Assembly (NCBI GenBank): GCA_934876235.1
Contig: CAKXKM010000021.1
Span: 1 to 18,507, forward strand
Direction of reading: 5' to 3'
Source: Collinsella sp. AF02-46-1
Lineage (GTDB): Bacteria; Actinomycetota; Coriobacteriia; Coriobacteriales; Coriobacteriaceae
Length of the DNA: 18,507 nucleotides
The stretch's first letter is position 1, and the number at the start of each line of letters is the position of its first letter. A model generated the notes under the pieces. It saw nothing but the letters and a program-made list of their open reading frames with translations. It had not been told where the DNA came from and searched no databases. A program made the position numbers and the translations under genes. Positions 13,524-18,507 of the stretch are shown here, in pieces.

Positions 13524-13628
13524 CTACGCTGCAGGGCAGACCGCAAAGACGCGCGTGGGATATCCAACGCCATCGCGCACCTTGGGGAAGGTGCAGAAGA
13601 TGACAGCGCCCGTGGCGGGAAGCTCCTT
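13524..13628 (-). pseudogene. Possible C-terminal fragment of an unidentified gene
   Basis: A minus-strand frame of 34 codons directly after a TGA reads like a real protein end (ELPATGAVIFCTFPKVRDG, then VGYPTRVFAVCPAA, stop TAG at 13526-13524), with about three quarters G/C at third positions. It has no start codon or ribosome site, and the leftward terminator at 13447-13421 lies 77 nt beyond, as for a genuine gene end. I do not recognise the family. Together with the panE stub it suggests a patch of degraded leftward genes. Confidence 0.35.
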
Positions 13629-13779
13629 TCATCGGGCTTTTTGCTGATGTTAAAGCGGTGCCGTGACAGCTCGATTTCTGCTGCGTTACGATACGTTCTC
13701 GATTGCGATTCCACAATGTTTCGGCCGTGGGACCATTGTGTTTCGCCTTGCCGGGGCGCTGATGGCGAAGGGAGGGGCC
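13629..13779 (+). promoter_or_regulatory. Upstream region of the Fe-S aldo/keto reductase with a CACAATG dyad
   Basis: CACAATG (13712-13718) and CATTGTG (13734-13740) form a perfect 7-bp dyad with a 15-nt spacer, 40-68 nt before the reductase start, a position suited to an operator. No good -35/-10 pair was found. The in-frame stretch upstream of GTG 13780 is open to 13663 but unlike the family, so it is treated as non-coding. Confidence 0.4.
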
Positions 13780-14970
13780 GTGCAATACCGCGTTGACCCC
13801 AAAAGTGGTAACCGAATATCCGTTCTGGGTCTGGGCTGCATGAGATTTCCCGGTGCGCCGGGACACCCCGATGCGAAGACAGCCGATGCCATCATTTCCC
13901 GTGCGGTGGAGCAGGGGATTAATTATCTGGATACTGCGTATCTCTATCCCGGTAACGAGGCGTGCGTGGGCGCCTCACTTGAGCGCTTGGGACTGCGCGA
14001 TCGGGTGTTGCTGGCGACTAAGTTGCCGCACGCTTCGTGCAAGTGCGCGGAGGATTTCGACCGGTTTTTCGGCGAACAGCTGCGTCGGCTACGGACCGAC
14101 CATATCGACTATTACCTTATGCACAACATCACCTCGCCCGCCCAGTGGGAACGTGTGGTGGCGTTGGGCATCGAGGACTGGATCGCGCGTCAAAAGGCTG
14201 CGGGGAGCATTCGCCAGATTGGTTTTTCGTATCACGGCAGCGCGGTGGATTTCCTGACGATGCTTGACGCATATGACTGGGATTTTTGCCAGATCCAGTA
14301 CAACTATGCCGGCGAGCGTTACCAAGCGGGAACGGCAGGGCTCATGGCGGCTGCGGAGCGCGGGCTCGCGGTGTTTGTGATGGAGCCGCTGCTGGGCGGT
14401 CGTCTAGCGGGCAAACTGCCGCCGCGGGCACGCGCTGTGCTCGACGGCGCCCGTGACCCGCATTTGCATACTCCTGCCGCCTGGGGGCTTTCGTGGGTGT
14501 GGAACCATCCTCAGGTGACGATGCTGCTTTCGGGTATGACCGATACCGCGCAAGTGGATGAGAACGCGGCGTTGGCCGATCGGGCCCTGCCGGATTCGAT
14601 GACAGCTACTCAGCTCGATGCCATCGCACGCGTGCTGACGGAGTTTGAAAAATCGAACCGCGTGCCCTGCACGGGATGTGGCTATTGCATGCCGTGTCCT
14701 AAAGGCATCAATATCCCTGGATGTTTTGCCGCCTACAACGCGAGCTATGCGCACAGTTGGTTTACGGGTCTATCGCAGTACTTTACGGCGAGTGCGGTGC
14801 GCACAAGCGAGCCCAAGTTGGTGAGCAATTGCGTCAAATGCGGCAAATGCGCGCGGCACTGCCCGCAGCACATCGATATCCCCGGGCGCTTGGACGACGT
14901 ACGCCGCCGTTTCCAACCTGGCCCCGTGACGGCGGTGCTTAAGGCCTTCGGCAAAACGTGCTCCTCATGA
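13780..14970 (+). CDS. Aldo/keto reductase with two C-terminal 4Fe-4S sites
   Basis: A 396-residue fusion-type oxidoreductase common in anaerobes. The aldo/keto reductase barrel (about 1-280) has the catalytic tetrad D51, Y56, K81 and H115 (YLDTAYLYPGN, LATKLPH, YYLMHNI). After it come C297-x2-C300-x2-C303-x2-C306-P and C351-x2-C354-x2-C357-x3-C361-P, each fit to hold a 4Fe-4S cluster, so electrons may come from ferredoxin or an Fe-S partner rather than NADPH alone. The substrate is unknown. GTG 13780 is chosen because GGAGG is 4 nt upstream and MQYRVDPKSGNRISVLGLG is the usual family beginning; an in-frame ATG at 13762 is the alternative (402 residues). A long palindrome follows the stop. 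Confidence 0.93.
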   Translation: MQYRVDPKSGNRISVLGLGCMRFPGAPGHPDAKTADAIISRAVEQGINYLDTAYLYPGNEACVGASLERLGLRDRVLLATKLPHASCKCAEDFDRFFGEQLRRLRTDHIDYYLMHNITSPAQWERVVALGIEDWIARQKAAGSIRQIGFSYHGSAVDFLTMLDAYDWDFCQIQYNYAGERYQAGTAGLMAAAERGLAVFVMEPLLGGRLAGKLPPRARAVLDGARDPHLHTPAAWGLSWVWNHPQVTMLLSGMTDTAQVDENAALADRALPDSMTATQLDAIARVLTEFEKSNRVPCTGCGYCMPCPKGINIPGCFAAYNASYAHSWFTGLSQYFTASAVRTSEPKLVSNCVKCGKCARHCPQHIDIPGRLDDVRRRFQPGPVTAVLKAFGKTCSS

Positions 14971-14982
14971 CCCTTTTACAAC

Positions 14983-15045
14983 TTGCGGTGGAATAGTTCC
15001 TGCTTGCGGCAGAATAAGGCATCGACAGGAACTATTTCACCGCAA
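14983..15045. repeat. Long palindrome with a repeated TTGCGG motif (63 nt)
   Basis: Arms 14983-15002 and 15026-15045 pair over 20 bp with one mismatch (or G-U), around a 23-nt loop. The motif TTGCGGtgGAATA at the left end recurs as TTGCGGcaGAATA in the loop (15004-15016) and inverted in the right arm, giving three copies. It lies 12 nt after the reductase stop and 20 nt before the nfo start. It may terminate transcription (no T run) or be an intergenic repeat family member like the palindrome at 6608-6678. Confidence 0.7.
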
Positions 15046-15065
15046 CTGATGAGGGGGAGCTGGAG

Positions 15066-15932
15066 ATGCTGACGATTGGATGTCATCTTTCGACGACGAA
15101 GGGCTATCGGGCGATGGGGGAGACGGCGCTATCCATTGGCGCCAATACCTTTGCATTTTTTACGCGCAACCCGCGCGGCGGCAAGGCGAAAGACCTTGAC
15201 ATGGATGACGTGGCGGCCCTGCGCGAGCTTATGGCGCAAAATGATTTTGGCCCACTCGTGGCTCATGCCCCGTATACCTATAATCCCTGCTCGGCCAAAG
15301 AGCGGGCGCGCGAGTTTGCCCTGGAGGCCATGGCAGAGGACCTGCGGCGTATGGAAGCGCTACCCGGCAACTACTACAACTTCCATCCCGGTGCGCATGT
15401 GGGGCAGGGCTCCGACGCCGGCATTCAGATGATCGTCGACACCCTGTGCCAGGTGATGTTTGAGGGCCAGCAGACGACGGTGCTGCTCGAGACCATGGCC
15501 GGCAAGGGCACCGAGGTGGGCCGTAGCTTTGAGGAGCTAGCGCTCATCATCGAGGGCGTTGCCGACAAGCGCCCCGAGCTGTCGACCAAGCTGGGCGTTT
15601 GCCTGGACACCTGCCATGTAAATGACGCCGGCTATGATATCGTCCACGATCTTGACGGTGTGCTTGACGAGTTTGATCGTGTGGTAGGAATCGAGCGCTT
15701 GCGCGCCGTGCACATCAATGACTCCAAGAATCCCTGCGGCGCTCATAAGGACCGCCACGAATGCATCGGTAAGGGCTACCTGGGTAGCGAAGAGTTTGGC
15801 GGTGGTATGCAGGTTATGCAGAATATTGTATCGAATGGCCGCTTGCGTGTCTTGCCATTCATTTTGGAGACACCGAACGAACTTGCAGGTTATGCGGCTG
15901 AAATCAAACTGCTAAGGTCATTGCAGCAGTAA
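15066..15932 (+). CDS. nfo: Endonuclease IV (AP endonuclease)
   Basis: It cuts DNA 5' to abasic sites in base excision repair. The 288-residue protein is a TIM barrel with the three-zinc site of the family: H67 (VAHAPY), H107 (NFHPGAHVGQG), E142 (LLETMAGKG), D181 and H184 (CLDTCHVNDAGYD), His in AVHINDSKN, Asp/His in AHKDRHECIGKG and Glu in FILETP. All family signatures are present and the length is standard. ATG 15066 follows GAGGGGGAGCTGGAG. The preceding palindrome suggests its transcript begins or is insulated there. Very secure. Confidence 0.97.
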   Translation: MLTIGCHLSTTKGYRAMGETALSIGANTFAFFTRNPRGGKAKDLDMDDVAALRELMAQNDFGPLVAHAPYTYNPCSAKERAREFALEAMAEDLRRMEALPGNYYNFHPGAHVGQGSDAGIQMIVDTLCQVMFEGQQTTVLLETMAGKGTEVGRSFEELALIIEGVADKRPELSTKLGVCLDTCHVNDAGYDIVHDLDGVLDEFDRVVGIERLRAVHINDSKNPCGAHKDRHECIGKGYLGSEEFGGGMQVMQNIVSNGRLRVLPFILETPNELAGYAAEIKLLRSLQQ

Positions 15933-15939
15933 TGACTGT

Positions 15940-15969
15940 CATAAAGTGGAGTGCTCCATTCACGTTATG
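15940..15969 (+). terminator. Weak hairpin after nfo
   Basis: CATAA (15940-15944) pairs with TTATG (15965-15969) around an inner TGGAG/CTCCA stem (15947-15951/15954-15958); a loose GGTTTGTTTC follows. It starts 8 nt after the nfo stop. Its irregular shape makes the call uncertain. Confidence 0.3.
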
Positions 15970-15993
15970 GGTTTGTTTCAATCAGTTTTCTAA

Positions 15994-16022
15994 TTGCAGA
16001 TTCTCCCAGGCGGGTGCATAAT
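15994..16022 (+). promoter_or_regulatory. Promoter of the amino-acid ABC importer
   Basis: TTGCAG (15994-15999) and CATAAT (16017-16022) are 17 nt apart, 58 nt before the start of the binding-protein gene. A TG precedes the -10 hexamer. No operator is evident. Confidence 0.65.
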
Positions 16023-16079
16023 AGCCAACAGTTTTTGCAGACCTCTGAATCAAATGGGGTCACTGGAAGGAGACTGATT

Positions 16080-16940
16080 ATGAAGCTCAAGAAGCTTGGC
16101 GCATTTGCAGCCACGGGCGCCATGGCGCTCGCTCTTGCACTGACGGGCTGCGGCTCGCCCAACGCCACCTCTGGTTCTGATGCCAGTTCCAGCAGCTCTG
16201 ACGACGCTAAGGTCGAGAAGGTCGACGGCTCCAAGGAGTACGCGCTCGTCAAGGACGGCACGCTCACCGTCGGCACCTCTGCCGAGTACGCGCCGTTTGA
16301 GTACAAGGATGACAACGGCGACTACCAGGGCTTTGACCTTGAACTCATTAAGGTTATCGGCGATAAGCTGGGTCTGGATGTCGAGTACGTCAACAACGAC
16401 TTCGACACGCTGGTTCCGGGCGTCGCTTCGGGCGCCAAGTACGACGTCGCTATCGCGGCTATCACTGACACGCCCGAGCGTGAGAAGGAAGTCACTTTCT
16501 CCGACTCTTACTACATGGACGACCAGGCTATCGTGACCAAGGTCGATAACACCGACATCACGGCCGACAACTTCAGCGAGAAGCTCAACAACGCCGACGC
16601 TACCATCATCGTCCAGTCTGGCTCGACCGCCGAGGCCTTTGCCCAGGAGAACTTCCCCAAGGCCAAGATCGTCCCCTACAAGGACGCCACCGAGTGCTTC
16701 AGCGCCCTGCAGTCCGATAAAGGCGACGCCGTAGTCACCAACCGCTCCGTTGCCAGCCAGCTGACCACCGAGCAGTTCAACACCTGCCAGACCATCAAGC
16801 AGATCAGCACCGGCGAGGAGTACGCCATCGCCATCAACCAGGGCAACACCAAGCTCAAGGACGACATCAACCAGGCCATCAAGGACCTGACCGATGACGG
16901 TACCGTCGACGCCCTCATGGCTAAGTACAGCATCAAGTAA
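16080..16940 (+). CDS. Polar amino-acid ABC importer, substrate-binding lipoprotein
   Basis: A 286-residue family 3 solute-binding protein. The lipoprotein signal ends in ALTGC with lipidated C24 (MKLKKLGAFAATGAM start); a Ser/Asp linker follows, and the mature domain begins about residue 55 with GTLTVGTSAEYAPFEYKD, then GFDLELIKVIGDKLGL, DTLVPGVASGAKYDVAIAAIT and TPEREKEVTFSDSYY, all characteristic of glutamine/arginine/cystine-type binders. Which amino acid is bound cannot be decided. ATG 16080 follows AAGGAG; a longer frame from 15951 crosses the promoter. It heads the importer operon, with a terminator before the permease gene, so it is probably made in excess. Strong G/C third-position bias suggests high expression. 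Confidence 0.95.
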   Translation: MKLKKLGAFAATGAMALALALTGCGSPNATSGSDASSSSSDDAKVEKVDGSKEYALVKDGTLTVGTSAEYAPFEYKDDNGDYQGFDLELIKVIGDKLGLDVEYVNNDFDTLVPGVASGAKYDVAIAAITDTPEREKEVTFSDSYYMDDQAIVTKVDNTDITADNFSEKLNNADATIIVQSGSTAEAFAQENFPKAKIVPYKDATECFSALQSDKGDAVVTNRSVASQLTTEQFNTCQTIKQISTGEEYAIAINQGNTKLKDDINQAIKDLTDDGTVDALMAKYSIK

Positions 16941-16961
16941 ATTAATGCTTGATTGCGTGCG

Positions 16962-16991
16962 GGCCCTTTCCGTTTTGCGGAGAGGGCCTTT
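16962..16991 (+). terminator. Partial terminator between binding protein and permease genes
   Basis: An 11-bp stem (16962-16972 with 16978-16988) with one G-U pair, loop TTTTG, then TTT. As the permease gene has no obvious promoter of its own, this is likely a leaky terminator that sets the binding-protein to permease ratio. Confidence 0.75.
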
Positions 16992-17056
16992 GCGCTTCTC
17001 TCGACGGACCGCGTTTCCGTCTTGTTTTGCCGGCAACTTCTACGATAGGAGCCATC

Positions 17057-18418
17057 TTGTCTCGACTGAACAAAGGGGCCGCGGAGCAGCACTTTCCACT
17101 GCCCGCCTTGCTCCAAAAGCTAGCCTGCGTCATGGCCGTGGCGCTCGCGCTGGTGTGCGCGGGGGCATATGCGCCCACGACCGCTCAGGCGCTTGAGACC
17201 GCAAAGATTACCGCCCGACCCAACACCGGTTCGGGCAGCGCTGTGGTCGGCGGCACCGAGACGCGCATTACCTGGGAAGTTCAGGCCGATGCCGACGAGG
17301 AGCTGAGCGGTCTTTCGCTGACGTTTGTCGACGGCACGACGTTTGGTACCGATGACACGCGATTGACGATGCTCTCGGGCGAGGACCTCATGGACCGTAC
17401 GCCCATGAAGCCCACGTGCAAGGCCGATGGCCAGACGCTCAAGATCGACTTTGGCGAGACGGCGCCTGCCGGCGGCTTTTTCCGTGTTGAGGTTTACGGC
17501 GTGACCTTCCCCGTCGAGGGCGGCGATGAGGCCTTTAGCGGAACCTATACCTTGGCCGACGGCTCAACCAAGAAGATCTCCAAGATGCCCTCGGTGGAGA
17601 TTAAGGGCGTGACGGCATTCGATAACTTCCTGGCCGACCTTAAGGAGCAGCCGTGGGTCGAGGCGTGGAACTCAAATATGTTCCTCCGCTTGTTCCTGAA
17701 CCCGGTTATTTTGGTCCAGAGCTTGCCGATCGTCTTCAAGGGCTTCCTCATGTCGCTCTCGATCGTGCTTGTGGCGTTCCCGTTGGCAATTCCCTTCGGT
17801 TTTGCGTTGTCGCTCATGCGCATCTCCAAGTCGCGCATCCTGCGCTGCCTTGCCGGCATCTACGTGAATATCATCCGCGGCACGCCGGCGTTCCTGCAGA
17901 TCTATATCGCGTTCTTCGGTCTGCCGCTGGCCGGCGTCAAGGTGGATGACTATGTGCTGGGCGTTATCGTCATGGCTATGAACTCGTCTGCGTACTTGTG
18001 CGAGATCTTCCGTGCCGGTATTCAATCGATCCCCAAGGGCCAAAACGAGGCTGCTCGCTCGCTGGGCATGAATGCCTTCCAGACGCTGCTCTACGTTATG
18101 ATTCCGCAGACGTTCCGCAATGTTTTGCCTACGCTGACCAGCGAGTTTATCCTGCTTTACAAGGATACGTCGCTGCTTGCGGCCGTGGGCGTGGTCGAGA
18201 TCGTCATGAATGCCCGCACCATCGTGGCCACGACGGGGTCCATCACGCCGTATGTGGTTGCCGCCCTGTTCTACCTGGTCATCACCCTGCCGCTTGCTCG
18301 CTTGGTGAGCGGTCTTGAGGCGAGGCTTTTGGGTACGGCCGAAGTCAAGAAGAAGCGTCCCACCAAGAGCGCCGGACAGGTTGTCGCGACGCCCGCCGAC
18401 CATATCGCCGGTCTGTAA
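17057..18418 (+). CDS. Amino-acid ABC importer permease with extracellular N-terminal domain
   Basis: A 453-residue protein, about twice the length of an ordinary His/Glu-type permease (220-240). A hydrophobic segment at about 19-46 ends in TTAQALE, like a signal peptide or anchor. Residues about 48-185 form a beta-rich, non-membrane domain (GSAVVGGTETRITWEVQA, GGFFRVEVYGVTFPVEGG), reminiscent of an Ig-like fold. From about residue 215 runs the permease: five or so helices, RGTPAFLQIYIAFFG, and the EAA loop QNEAARSLGMNAFQ (about 329-342), which docks the ATPase. TTG 17057 is chosen because AGGAG lies 5 nt upstream; the open frame to 16949 crosses the terminator. The ATPase gene begins 12 nt after the stop. 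Confidence 0.92.
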   Translation: MSRLNKGAAEQHFPLPALLQKLACVMAVALALVCAGAYAPTTAQALETAKITARPNTGSGSAVVGGTETRITWEVQADADEELSGLSLTFVDGTTFGTDDTRLTMLSGEDLMDRTPMKPTCKADGQTLKIDFGETAPAGGFFRVEVYGVTFPVEGGDEAFSGTYTLADGSTKKISKMPSVEIKGVTAFDNFLADLKEQPWVEAWNSNMFLRLFLNPVILVQSLPIVFKGFLMSLSIVLVAFPLAIPFGFALSLMRISKSRILRCLAGIYVNIIRGTPAFLQIYIAFFGLPLAGVKVDDYVLGVIVMAMNSSAYLCEIFRAGIQSIPKGQNEAARSLGMNAFQTLLYVMIPQTFRNVLPTLTSEFILLYKDTSLLAAVGVVEIVMNARTIVATTGSITPYVVAALFYLVITLPLARLVSGLEARLLGTAEVKKKRPTKSAGQVVATPADHIAGL

Positions 18419-18430
18419 GGAGGTTCTATT

Positions 18431-18507
18431 ATGAGCGAAACCAATAACTCGAACGAGGTCGTCGTCAGCATCAAGAATCTCCAGAAGGCTTTTGGCGATA
18501 ACGTAGT
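18431..18507 (+). CDS. Amino-acid ABC importer ATP-binding protein (start only)
   Basis: The first 25 codons from ATG 18431 read MSETNNSNEVVVSIKNLQKA followed by FGDN, the usual beginning of a GlnQ/HisP-type ATPase before its Walker A loop, which lies beyond the window. AAGGAGG overlaps the permease stop (18417-18423) and gives strong coupling. It completes the importer operon. Confidence 0.85.
   Translation, partial: MSETNNSNEVVVSIKNLQKAFGDNV

Noticed and set aside
13408..13866. 152-codon minus-strand frame upstream of the panE stub
   Set aside because: His/Arg/Pro-rich composition and overlap with the terminator and the reductase gene make it non-coding; a different, shorter frame in the same stretch looks more protein-like.
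16050..17036. Minus-strand open frame opposite the binding-protein gene
   Set aside because: Low-complexity Leu/Val/Gly/Asp translation typical of an antisense shadow; the plus-strand lipoprotein is certain.

Overview
The window looks like chromosome of a strictly anaerobic, moderately GC-rich actinobacterium of the class Coriobacteriia, most like Collinsella. The grounds are the codon style (strong G/C third positions), an oxygen-sensitive ribonucleotide reductase activase, a PerR-type regulator, an Fe-S aldo/keto reductase and the general character of the proteins. No alignment could be run, so the genus is an inference. There is no CRISPR array, rRNA, tRNA, transposase or phage gene. It is a core-genome stretch with short operons, several conspicuous palindromes and a small patch of gene debris.

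Left part (1-2719, plus strand): after the tail of an upstream gene and its terminator come nrdG (radical SAM activase) and a compact pterin/folate group, folE - HD phosphohydrolase - folB. The HD protein sits between the enzymes of steps one and three and is the best local candidate for the missing dephosphorylation step. Convergent to it are two minus-strand genes, a YgjP-type metallopeptidase and an M19 dipeptidase, separated by a perfect 12-bp inverted repeat.

Middle (4600-10203): a SlyD-like FKBP isomerase is followed 3 nt later by a UreE-like nickel chaperone with no urease gene in view, then by a Cof-type HAD phosphatase carrying one clear frameshift. A 71-nt near-continuous palindrome separates it from the convergent perR. 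Minus-strand genes then follow: perR, an N-terminally extended acylphosphatase coupled to a Gfo/Idh/MocA oxidoreductase, rnhA and a LysR regulator. The LysR gene is divergent from metY (O-acetylhomoserine sulfhydrylase). metY has a recognisable promoter and a structured leader of about 170 nt, including a well-placed Shine-Dalgarno and a short Cys-containing reading frame.

Right part (11788-18507): a secreted protein with a C-terminal domain resembling DPBB/3D folds, a 68-residue membrane protein, and then a minus-strand patch with an intact translation start for only the first 36 residues of a PanE-like protein and what may be the C-terminal end of another gene. Next come an Fe-S aldo/keto reductase, a second long palindrome, nfo (endonuclease IV), and a polar amino-acid ABC importer: lipoprotein, a permease with an extracellular N-terminal domain, and the start of the ATPase, with an internal terminator after the lipoprotein gene.

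The most rewarding places are the metY leader, the HD gene in the folate group, the SlyD/UreE pair, the two long palindromes, the fused permease and the panE debris.
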